Assembly (NCBI RefSeq): GCF_030718995.1
Contig: NZ_CP132204.1
Coordinates: 682,001-746,000 of the forward strand
Origin: Arthrobacter oryzae
Lineage (GTDB): Bacteria > Actinomycetota > Actinomycetes > Actinomycetales > Micrococcaceae
DNA: 64,000 nt
Direction: 5' to 3'
The notes under the pieces are model-generated. The model was not told the DNA's origin and made no database searches. It saw only the letters and a program-made list of their open reading frames with translations. Of the stretch, positions 24,710 to 31,473 are shown piece by piece. The position numbers were made by a program, and so were the translations under genes. Each line of letters begins with the position of its first letter. Within the stretch, counting starts at the first letter, position 1.

Positions 24710-25585
24710 TTACTTCGTCCCGTCTGATTGGTCTGAATTCGTGGCTGATACCTTGGCCGTCTTCTTGACTGCTTTTTTATCCGTCTTCTTGTCCAGGAAA
24801 GCCTGCATTCTGTCGAACTTCGCCTGGGACTCGAACAGGATGCCCTGCGCCAGCTGGTCAATCAGCGGGTGCGCCTCGGCCGGTGCGTGGAACACGGACT
24901 TGGTGATCCGCACGGCCAGCGGGTCCTGCCGGGCAATGCGGTCCGCGAGGCTGTGCGCGCCGTCCATCAGCACGGGCGCCTCGTGGATTTCGGTGATGAG
25001 GTTGACGGCGAGGGCCTGTTCGGCGCGGAGCACCAGGCCGGCCAGCAGGATCTGCTTGGCCACCGGTTCGCCCACCAGTTCCTTGAGCCGCCAGCTGGCG
25101 CCGGCCGCGGCGAGGATGCCCAGGCCGGTCTCGGGGTTGCCGATGCGGACGCTGGGCGTGCCGATCCGGAAGTCCGCGGCGTAGGCGAGCTCCGCGCCGC
25201 CGCCGAGGCAGTAGCCGTCCAGTGCGGCAATGACGGGCATGGGCAGCTTGGCGATCCGGACGAAGATCGTGGAGTTGATGCCCTGCAGTGCATCGTCCCG
25301 TCGCCGTTCGCGCAGCTGGGCGATGTCCGCACCCGAGGCGAAGACACCGTCCACGCCCGCAATGATCAGTACCTTGGGGTTCTGCTCCAGCGCGGCGCAT
25401 ACGGCGTGGAGTTCGTCCACCATCTGCTGGTCGATGGCGTTCCGGACCTCCGGGCGGTTGAGGAGCACCACCACGCGGTCGTCACGCTCCTCGACCAGGA
25501 GGGTTGTGAAGTCCCGGGTGCTCAGGTCAGTGGTGTTCAGGTCCTGGGTGCTCACGTCTCCGATCGCGCTGTCCGGGGCCGCCAT
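24710..25585 (-). CDS. Enoyl-CoA hydratase/isomerase (PaaF/PaaG-type)
   Basis: 291 residues from ATG 25585, which shares its A with the thiolase stop (TAATG), so the frame back to 25633 is not used. Crotonase fold with the oxyanion-hole segments FASGADIAQL and DGYCLGGGAELAYAADF; the expected catalytic Glu lies in PETGLG. It hydrates dehydroadipyl-CoA or related esters. The Lys/Asp-rich C-terminal tail is an extension beyond the normal fold. Whether it is PaaF or PaaG cannot be decided. Confidence 0.9.
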   Translation of the reverse strand: MAAPDSAIGDVSTQDLNTTDLSTRDFTTLLVEERDDRVVVLLNRPEVRNAIDQQMVDELHAVCAALEQNPKVLIIAGVDGVFASGADIAQLRERRRDDALQGINSTIFVRIAKLPMPVIAALDGYCLGGGAELAYAADFRIGTPSVRIGNPETGLGILAAAGASWRLKELVGEPVAKQILLAGLVLRAEQALAVNLITEIHEAPVLMDGAHSLADRIARQDPLAVRITKSVFHAPAEAHPLIDQLAQGILFESQAKFDRMQAFLDKKTDKKAVKKTAKVSATNSDQSDGTK

Positions 25586-26814
25586 TACACGCGCTCCAGC
25601 AGCATCGCGGTGCCCTGGCCGACGCCGATGCACATGGTGGCGAGACCCATTTTGGCGTCCTCGCGTTCCATCCGCCCCAGCAGGGTGATGGCGATCCGTG
25701 AGCCGCTGGAACCGAGCGGATGCCCCAGGCTGATGGCGCCGCCGTCGCGGTTCACGATCTCCGGGTCCAGGCCGAGCCGGCGCATGCTGGCCAGCGACTG
25801 GGTGGCAAACGCTTCGTTAAGTTCGACGGCGCCAAGGTCGCCGACGCTGTAGCCGCTCCGGCCCAGCACCTTCTGGGTGGCCGGCACGGGGCCGATGCCC
25901 ATGATCTCCGGTTCGCAGCCGGCGGAGGCGCCGTCGATGATGCGGGCCCGCGGGGTGAGGCCGAGCTTCTGGATAGCGGCTTCGGACGCGACGATGATGG
26001 CGGAGGCGCCGTCGTTCAGCGTGGAGGAGTTGCCGGCCGTGACGATCGATCCGCCCTTGACCACGGGGCGGAGTCCGGAGAGAACGTCCATGGTGGTGCC
26101 GGCGCGGGGGCCTTCGTCGGTGTCCACCACGGTTTCGCCCTTGCGGGTCTTGACCGTCACGGGGACGATTTCGTCCTTGAACCGGCCGGCGGCGATGGCC
26201 GCGAGCGAGCGTTCGTGGGAGCGCACGGCGAAGGCGTCCGCGTCTTCGCGGGAGATGCCGTCCACGCGGCCCACTTCCTCAGCCGTTTCCGGCATGGAGT
26301 AGGTCATTTTGCCGTCCCGGGACAGCTCGCCCTTCTGGAACAGCGGGTTGGCGAAGCGCCAGCCGATGGAGGTGTCGAAGATGGCGCCGGGCTTGGCGAA
26401 GGCGGTCTGCGGCTTTTCCTGCACCCAGGGTGCCCGGCTCATCGATTCCACGCCGCCGGCGATCACGATGTCCGCAGCACCGGACTTGATCATCTGGCTG
26501 GCCATGATGATGGCGCTCAGACCCGAGGCGCATAGCCGGTTGACCGTGATGCCCGGGATGTGGAGGGGAAGCCCGGCGAGCAGGGTGGCCATGCGGGCCA
26601 CGTTGCGGTTCTCCTCGCCTGCGCCATTCGCGTTGCCGAGGATCACTTCGTCGATGGAATCGGGGTCAAGGCCTGCGCGGGAAACGGCTTCGCGGACCAC
26701 CAAGGCGGCGAGGTCGTCCGGGCGAACGGCCGAGAGTGCGCCTCCGTAGCGGCCCACCGGTGTCCGGGCACCGCCCACCAAAAATGCCTGCGGTCCTGCT
26801 ACTGCTGAGGCCAT
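25585..26814 (-). CDS. paaJ: Acetyl-CoA acyltransferase / 3-oxoadipyl-CoA thiolase
   Basis: 409 residues from ATG 26814 (GAAGGGTG upstream). Thiolase with nucleophilic Cys in NRLCASGLSA (about 89), His in GHPLGSSG and the second Cys in CIGVGQGTA near the C-terminus. In the paa pathway it splits 3-oxoadipyl-CoA to succinyl-CoA and acetyl-CoA. It heads an operon with the hydratase and dehydrogenase, and a palindrome matching the other paa sites lies 74 bp upstream. Naming as paaJ rests on this context. Confidence 0.88.
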   Translation of the reverse strand: MASAVAGPQAFLVGGARTPVGRYGGALSAVRPDDLAALVVREAVSRAGLDPDSIDEVILGNANGAGEENRNVARMATLLAGLPLHIPGITVNRLCASGLSAIIMASQMIKSGAADIVIAGGVESMSRAPWVQEKPQTAFAKPGAIFDTSIGWRFANPLFQKGELSRDGKMTYSMPETAEEVGRVDGISREDADAFAVRSHERSLAAIAAGRFKDEIVPVTVKTRKGETVVDTDEGPRAGTTMDVLSGLRPVVKGGSIVTAGNSSTLNDGASAIIVASEAAIQKLGLTPRARIIDGASAGCEPEIMGIGPVPATQKVLGRSGYSVGDLGAVELNEAFATQSLASMRRLGLDPEIVNRDGGAISLGHPLGSSGSRIAITLLGRMEREDAKMGLATMCIGVGQGTAMLLERV

Positions 26815-26887
26815 GGAAACACCCTTCACGCGATTAACGGCAATGTCATCTGCGGCGCCAAACAGCGTTTGAATCACAAGCGCTAAT

Positions 26888-26909
26888 TTACCGACCGTTC
26901 GTTCTATAA
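26888..26909. promoter_or_regulatory. Probable PaaR operator, site 4
   Basis: Left arm TTACCGACCG, two bases, right arm CGTTCTATAA; seven of ten positions pair and the core GACCG - CGTTC matches sites 2 and 3. It lies upstream of the thiolase operon. Confidence 0.6.
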
Positions 26910-26959
26910 AGATTACACGGCGGCCGCAAGGGGTCAACCGGCCCCCCTCCACTCCCCGG

Positions 26960-27024
26960 GGAGTTTTTGTCCACTTATCGCGAGATAAGGCCCCTTTTGG
27001 ACGCGATAAGTGGACAAAAACTCC
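26960..27024. terminator. Palindromic intergenic repeat, copy 2
   Basis: Perfect 23-bp arms (GGAGTTTTTGTCCACTTATC then GCG, and complement) around a 19-nt loop. Its arms match copy 1 at 18271 almost base for base while the loop differs. It lies 6 bp after the pentapeptide-protein stop and so probably ends that minus-strand transcript. Confidence 0.8.
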
Positions 27025-27030
27025 GGAAAG

Positions 27031-27723
27031 TTACAGCACCACGACGCCGAGATGGGCAGCCAGCAGCGGGGCCAGGAGGCTCAGCTGGTAGTCGTCGATC
27101 ACCACGCCGGACAGGCTCTCAAGTCCGCTGATGGTGCGGAAGTCGGTGGTCCTCAGGTCGAAGTCCTTGAGTTTGGCGCCGGCAAGATCCAGGGTGCCGA
27201 TGGTGCAGTTCTTCAGCGCCACCCGGGTGCCCGTCACCGAGCCGAGGTCCAGTTCGTTGATGATGCAGTCGCTGATCTGCACGTCCGTCAGCCGGGAGCC
27301 GCGCAGGTTCACGTAGTCCAGCTTGCCGCCGTCGATCCGCACCGAGGTCCAGCCGCTCTCATACAGCTCCGCCGAACCCCACCGGGGATTGCTGATCTCC
27401 ACGTCCCGAAGCGTGGCCCGCGCAGCCGTGAACACCGGGGCATAGGCCTCGGCCAGGATGCAGTCCCGGAATGTCGCACCGCGGAGCTGGGTTTCGTTGA
27501 ACGAGACTCCGTCGAATTCACACTCGGCGAAGTCCGTGCCGCTCAGCTCCAAACCGTCGGCGTCAGCGCGGCGGAACCTCACGCCGTCGTATCTTTCACC
27601 GCGCCGGAAATCCGGGGAGGCCTCGTCACGGAGTTCGTCGAGCCGGACCGGCGAAAGCCTGGGGGCTGTCACCTTGGGAGCCTTCCCCGCAGTTGTTCGC
27701 CCCGCGGCCTGCCTGCCTGTCAT
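27031..27723 (-). CDS. Pentapeptide-repeat protein
   Basis: 230 residues from ATG 27723. From about residue 50 it shows A(D/N)LxX-type repeats such as FRRADADGLELSGTDFAECE and LRGATFRDCILAEAY, predicted to form a right-handed quadrilateral helix. Some family members mimic DNA and protect gyrase, but most have unknown function. The ATG overlaps the stop of the upstream SRPBCC gene (TGATG), so they form a coupled pair. The frame extends upstream but runs antisense to or within the SRPBCC gene. Confidence 0.85.
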   Translation of the reverse strand: MTGRQAAGRTTAGKAPKVTAPRLSPVRLDELRDEASPDFRRGERYDGVRFRRADADGLELSGTDFAECEFDGVSFNETQLRGATFRDCILAEAYAPVFTAARATLRDVEISNPRWGSAELYESGWTSVRIDGGKLDYVNLRGSRLTDVQISDCIINELDLGSVTGTRVALKNCTIGTLDLAGAKLKDFDLRTTDFRTISGLESLSGVVIDDYQLSLLAPLLAAHLGVVVL

Positions 27724-28196
27724 CAGAGGGACTCGGCCTTGGCCGCAATGTCGGCAAGGTCCTTGGCCAGCGCCTTTTTGGTGATGCTCATGCCGAGCCG
27801 CCCGAACAGCGCCATCATGACCTTGCCCAGGAGGGTGGGTTTGACCATTTCGGCACCGAAGGTCAGCGCGAGGTCCGTCCCGCCGTCGCGTTCGGCAAGG
27901 ACGAACCGCGTGGTGTAGTCCGCGCCGCCCTGGAGCGCCTTCACCGTCGTACTGCCGGCCCCGGATGCCGACGGCGGCTCGGCCTGCGACACCCACATTT
28001 CCACGGTTTCGGCCCGGCCCATCATGGTGCGGGTTTCCTTCCAGCGCGTGCCTTCGCCATATCCGCCCTCGCTGAGCATTCGGATGGAGGCGACGCCGGA
28101 GAGGGTGGCGGCCGAGCCCGGGATGTCCGAGATCACGGCCCAGACCTTGTCCGGACTGGCATTGATGTGGCGCGTGAGGGTGGTCTTGTGATCCAT
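27723..28196 (-). CDS. SRPBCC-family protein
   Basis: 157 residues from ATG 28196: KTTLTRHINASPDKVWAVISDIPG is the standard opening of the START-like fold. A helix near the C-terminus contains MALFGRLGMSITKKALAKDL. Ligand unknown. TAGGCT lies seven bases before the ATG, matching the leaderless pattern of this window, which decides the start over upstream in-frame codons. It is coupled to the pentapeptide-repeat gene. Confidence 0.82.
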   Translation of the reverse strand: MDHKTTLTRHINASPDKVWAVISDIPGSAATLSGVASIRMLSEGGYGEGTRWKETRTMMGRAETVEMWVSQAEPPSASGAGSTTVKALQGGADYTTRFVLAERDGGTDLALTFGAEMVKPTLLGKVMMALFGRLGMSITKKALAKDLADIAAKAESL

Positions 28197-28384
28197 GCTC
28201 CCGAGCCTATCGGGAGCCGCCGACAACCGGGCCTCCCCGCGGACCCGCAACGGCAGCGGGTCCGCCGAAGTCCGCTGAAGCCGCGCACCAAACTGGCACA
28301 TTCGCCGCCAGATTTAGTAAGCATGCTTTGTGTTATGGTGAAACTGCTTAGTTTTTTTACCGGCAACGAAAGGTGGAATACACC

Positions 28385-28561
28385 ATGGGAATCGGCGACA
28401 AAATTCAGAACGAAGCAGAGCACCTCGGCGGCAAGGCCAAGGAAGCGGCCGGCAACGCCACGGACAATGACCGTCTGCGCGCAGAGGGTCAGAAGGACCA
28501 GGTTGTTGCTGACGCCAAGAAAGTTGGCGAAAACGTGAAGGACGAGTTCAAAAGAGACTAA
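28385..28561 (+). CDS. CsbD-family stress protein
   Basis: 58 residues starting MGIGDKIQNEAEHLGGKAKE, the CsbD signature: a charged, Ala/Lys-rich, probably disordered small protein induced by general stress in many bacteria. GAAAGG lies 13 nt before the upstream ATG 28373 and about 25 nt before 28385; family comparison favours 28385. A strong terminator follows. Confidence 0.88.
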   Translation: MGIGDKIQNEAEHLGGKAKEAAGNATDNDRLRAEGQKDQVVADAKKVGENVKDEFKRD

Positions 28562-28602
28562 AGCGCCTCGGGCGGCGGCCACGGCCGTTGCCGGGGAAAG
28601 TT

Positions 28603-28638
28603 GGCGGGCATTCCTTATGGGGGGTGCCCGCCTTTTTT
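28603..28638 (+). terminator. Terminator after the CsbD gene
   Basis: Stem GGCGGGCA / TGCCCGCC with a 14-nt loop followed by six thymines, 42 bp after the CsbD stop. Confidence 0.88.
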
Positions 28639-28684
28639 GTGGGATTCTCGGGGAGACAGCATCCGACGACGGGAAGTCCGCGCC

Positions 28685-29407
28685 ATGACAATCATTGATC
28701 TCAGCGGACCCGGCACGTCAGCGGGCTCCCCAAACCTCCGCGGCTACCTGGCGGAACCCGAAGGAACGGGGCCGTTTCCCGCCGTCCTGATGATCCACGA
28801 AGCGTTCGGCCTCAACGACATTTCGCGGCGCCAGGCGGACCGGCTGGCAGCAGCCGGCTACCTGGCCCTGGCCGTGGACCTCTTCAGCGACGGCGGACCG
28901 CGCCGCTGCCTGGTCTCCACCATGCGGTCGCTGCTCTCCGGCACAGGCAAGGCCTTCGCGGACCTGGCAACCGCCCACGCCTGGCTGGAGCAGTCGGGGC
29001 GCACCAACGGCAAAGTCGGGGTGATCGGATTCTGCATGGGCGGCGGCTTTGCCCTGCTCGTGGCCAAGGACGGGTTCGACGCGGCAGCCGTCAACTACGG
29101 CAGGCTGCCCAAAAACCCGGAAGCGGCACTGCTCGGCGCATGTCCCGTGGTGGGCAACTTCGGCAAGGCGGACCGCACCCTTCCCGGTGCCGCGGCCAGA
29201 TTGGAAACCGCGCTGGATACGCTGGGCATCGAGCACGACATCAAGGAATTCGACGGCGCCGGCCACGCGTTCATGAACGACGCCGAGGAAGGGCCCCGGC
29301 CGCTCCGCCCGCTCTTCCGCGTGCTTGGAATCAAGCCGAATCCGGACGCAGCCGCGGAAGCCTGGCAGCGGATCGAGGACCATTTCGCCAAGCACCTGAA
29401 GACCTAG
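28685..29407 (+). CDS. Dienelactone hydrolase family protein
   Basis: 240 residues from ATG 28685. Alpha/beta hydrolase of the DLH type: the nucleophile is Cys in GFCMGGGFA (about 121), with the downstream Asp and His in FDGAGHAFMND. Classic members cleave dienelactone in chlorocatechol breakdown; many relatives have other ester substrates. No aromatic-ring genes adjoin it, so the true substrate is open. Confidence 0.88.
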   Translation: MTIIDLSGPGTSAGSPNLRGYLAEPEGTGPFPAVLMIHEAFGLNDISRRQADRLAAAGYLALAVDLFSDGGPRRCLVSTMRSLLSGTGKAFADLATAHAWLEQSGRTNGKVGVIGFCMGGGFALLVAKDGFDAAAVNYGRLPKNPEAALLGACPVVGNFGKADRTLPGAAARLETALDTLGIEHDIKEFDGAGHAFMNDAEEGPRPLRPLFRVLGIKPNPDAAAEAWQRIEDHFAKHLKT

Positions 29408-29409
29408 TC

Positions 29410-29453
29410 ACGACGACGGCGGGCCGCCCGAAAGGGTGACCCGCCGTCGTCGT
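29410..29453. terminator. Hairpin between dienelactone hydrolase and permease genes
   Basis: Perfect 14-bp stem ACGACGACGGCGGG / CCCGCCGTCGTCGT, loop 16 nt, between converging genes; no thymine run. Confidence 0.65.
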
Positions 29454-29487
29454 ACTGCTTGGGCGCGTACTGCTTAGGTGAAACGCG

Positions 29488-30948
29488 CTAGCTGAAGAGC
29501 TCGCTCTTCGGTTCGTTGTTCCTGACCTTCTGCCAGCCGAGCCACAGCACCAGGGCGAAGAACGGAATGGTGGCGAGCGTCCAGAGGCCGAGGTGGAAGA
29601 CCTCGCCGGTCTTGCTGGTCATGGTGTCGAAGCCGATCAGCACCGTGATGGCGAGCAGGGCAATGAGGCCGGCCCAGCTGCTCCAGGTTCCGCCGGGCGC
29701 GGGCAGGGAGGAGACCTTGCCCTTCTTCTTGCGCAGCGCGATCTGGCTGGCGAAGATGGCACCCCACGTGAAGATCACGCCGATCGACGCCGAGTTGAGC
29801 GCAAGGTCGAAGGCGTGCGAGCCGCCGAGCCAGATGTTGAGCAGGATGCCCACCAGGTAAACGGCACCGATGGCCAGGATGGCGGCGTACGGCACGTGGC
29901 TCTTGGACATCCTTGTCAGCCACTCCGGAGCGTGTCCGTTGTTGGCCATGGTGCGGAAGATCCGGCCGATCGAGTACAGGCCCGAGTTGCAGGAGGACAG
30001 CGCGGCGGTGATGACGATCATGTTCATGACATCGCCCATCCAGCCCAGGCCCATCTGGCCGAACACGGTGACGAACGGCGAGGTGCCGGCAACGTACTGG
30101 TCCGAGGGCAGCAGCATGGCCAGGAGGGTCACGGAACCGACATAGAACACCACGATGCGGAAGACGACGGCGCGGATGGCCTTGGGCACTTCCTTGGCCG
30201 GGTCCTGCATTTCGCCGGCCGTGATGCCCACGAGCTCAATGCCGTTGTAGGCGAAGATCACGGCGTTCAGGACGAGGATCATCACCAGCGCACCCTTGGG
30301 GAACATCCCGCCTTCGGCCGCGAAGAGGTTGTTGACCGAAGCATTGCCGTCGCCCACCTGGGCGTTGGTGACCACCATGAAGGTGCCCACGGCGAGGAAG
30401 ATCACGATGGCGCCCACCTTGAGGCAGGAGGCCCAGAATTCGAATTCGCCGAACGCCTTGACGCTCAGAAGGTTGACGCCCACGAGCAGCAGCAGGGCCG
30501 CGATGGCGGACAGTTCAACGGGCACGTTGGGGAAGAAGAACTGGAAGTAGAGTCCGATCGCGATGAGCTCGGCGATGCCGGTCATGGCCCAGTTGATGAA
30601 ATACATCCATCCGGACAGGTACGCGCCCTTCTTGCCGAACATCTCGCCGGCATAGCTCACGAAGGAGCCGGAGGTCTGGCGGTACATGATGAGTTCACCC
30701 AGGGCGCGCATCAGCAGGTAGGCGATGACGCCGGCAATGGCGTAGGAGAAGATCAGCGCGGGGCCCGTGGAGGCCAGGCGTCCGCCGGCACCCATGAAGA
30801 GACCGACGCCGATGGCGCCGCCCATGGCGATCATGGTGACCTGGCGGCCGCTGAGGGACTTCTTGTAGCCCTCGGCGCTGAGGGTGGAGTCGACGACGGC
30901 GGATTGCGCCGGCGGGCTCACGAGTTCTGTTGGGGTACTTTGTGGCAC
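29488..30948 (-). CDS. Amino-acid permease (APC family, AnsP/GabP-like)
   Basis: 486 residues, about 12 helices. The first helix reads MIAMGGAIGVGLFMGAGGRL, the APC signature, and GELIMYRQTSGSFVSYAGEMFG follows helix 3. It is closest in character to asparagine, GABA or aromatic amino-acid permeases; the substrate cannot be settled by eye. GTG start 30948 is preceded by AAGGA at 6-7 nt. Its neighbour is the nitrite reductase operon, giving a nitrogen-assimilation context. Confidence 0.9.
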   Translation of the reverse strand: MPQSTPTELVSPPAQSAVVDSTLSAEGYKKSLSGRQVTMIAMGGAIGVGLFMGAGGRLASTGPALIFSYAIAGVIAYLLMRALGELIMYRQTSGSFVSYAGEMFGKKGAYLSGWMYFINWAMTGIAELIAIGLYFQFFFPNVPVELSAIAALLLLVGVNLLSVKAFGEFEFWASCLKVGAIVIFLAVGTFMVVTNAQVGDGNASVNNLFAAEGGMFPKGALVMILVLNAVIFAYNGIELVGITAGEMQDPAKEVPKAIRAVVFRIVVFYVGSVTLLAMLLPSDQYVAGTSPFVTVFGQMGLGWMGDVMNMIVITAALSSCNSGLYSIGRIFRTMANNGHAPEWLTRMSKSHVPYAAILAIGAVYLVGILLNIWLGGSHAFDLALNSASIGVIFTWGAIFASQIALRKKKGKVSSLPAPGGTWSSWAGLIALLAITVLIGFDTMTSKTGEVFHLGLWTLATIPFFALVLWLGWQKVRNNEPKSELFS

Positions 30949-30991
30949 AACTGTTCCTTGTGGGTCGGGGGATGGCCGGCTCAGGAACGCG

Positions 30992-31054
30992 GAGTTTTTG
31001 TCCAGATAATTCGGGTTTATCCCCCGTTTGGGGCAATTATCTGGACAAAAACTC
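30992..31054. terminator. Palindromic intergenic repeat, copy 3 (covarying)
   Basis: Perfect 20-bp arms (30992-31011 and 31035-31054). The base GAGTTTTTGTCCA is shared with copies 1 and 2, but the upper stem differs (GATAATT with AATTATC) and changes on both sides keep pairing. It lies about 100 bp after nirD and before the permease promoter; likely ends nirBD transcription. Confidence 0.78.
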
Positions 31055-31155
31055 GCAAGGCGTCGAAGTTCGCGCGGCCTCCCCAGTTTACAAGGCCCGC
31101 AGAACCGTCAGTGACGCAGACAACAGGTGGAAGGAGTTATGCCGAACAAATTCAC

Positions 31156-31473
31156 CTACCAGGCCGACATTCGCAGAATAATATTCTGATGATTATCCGT
31201 TTGGACGTCGTAGCTGGTCAGAGGTTCGGCGCCGGTGGTGGAACAGCCCGTGTCCAGCCTGAAGGCGTTCTGGTGCAGCGGGCACAGGACCAGGTCCTGG
31301 TCGATGGTGCCGTCCGCGATCGGGCCGCCCTTATGCGGGCACACGGCGGACAGCGCCCGCAGGCTGCCGTCGCGGAGCCGGAAGACCGCCACCTGTACCC
31401 CGTCGACGCCGAAGGCCCGCCCCTCCCCGAACGGGACCTGGTCCACTGGGCCGAGGTTGTATCCCGCGTTCAT
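31156..31473 (-). CDS. nirD: Nitrite reductase small subunit
   Basis: 105 residues from ATG 31473. Rieske-type fold with CPHKGG and CPLHQNAF, which supply the Cys and His of a [2Fe-2S] site; many NirD proteins lack these ligands, so this one is probably a true ferredoxin-like subunit. It partners NirB in NAD(P)H-dependent reduction of nitrite to ammonium. Its ATG overlaps the nirB stop (ATGA). The frame extends to 31557 but only inside nirB. Confidence 0.93.
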   Translation of the reverse strand: MNAGYNLGPVDQVPFGEGRAFGVDGVQVAVFRLRDGSLRALSAVCPHKGGPIADGTIDQDLVLCPLHQNAFRLDTGCSTTGAEPLTSYDVQTDNHQNIILRMSAW

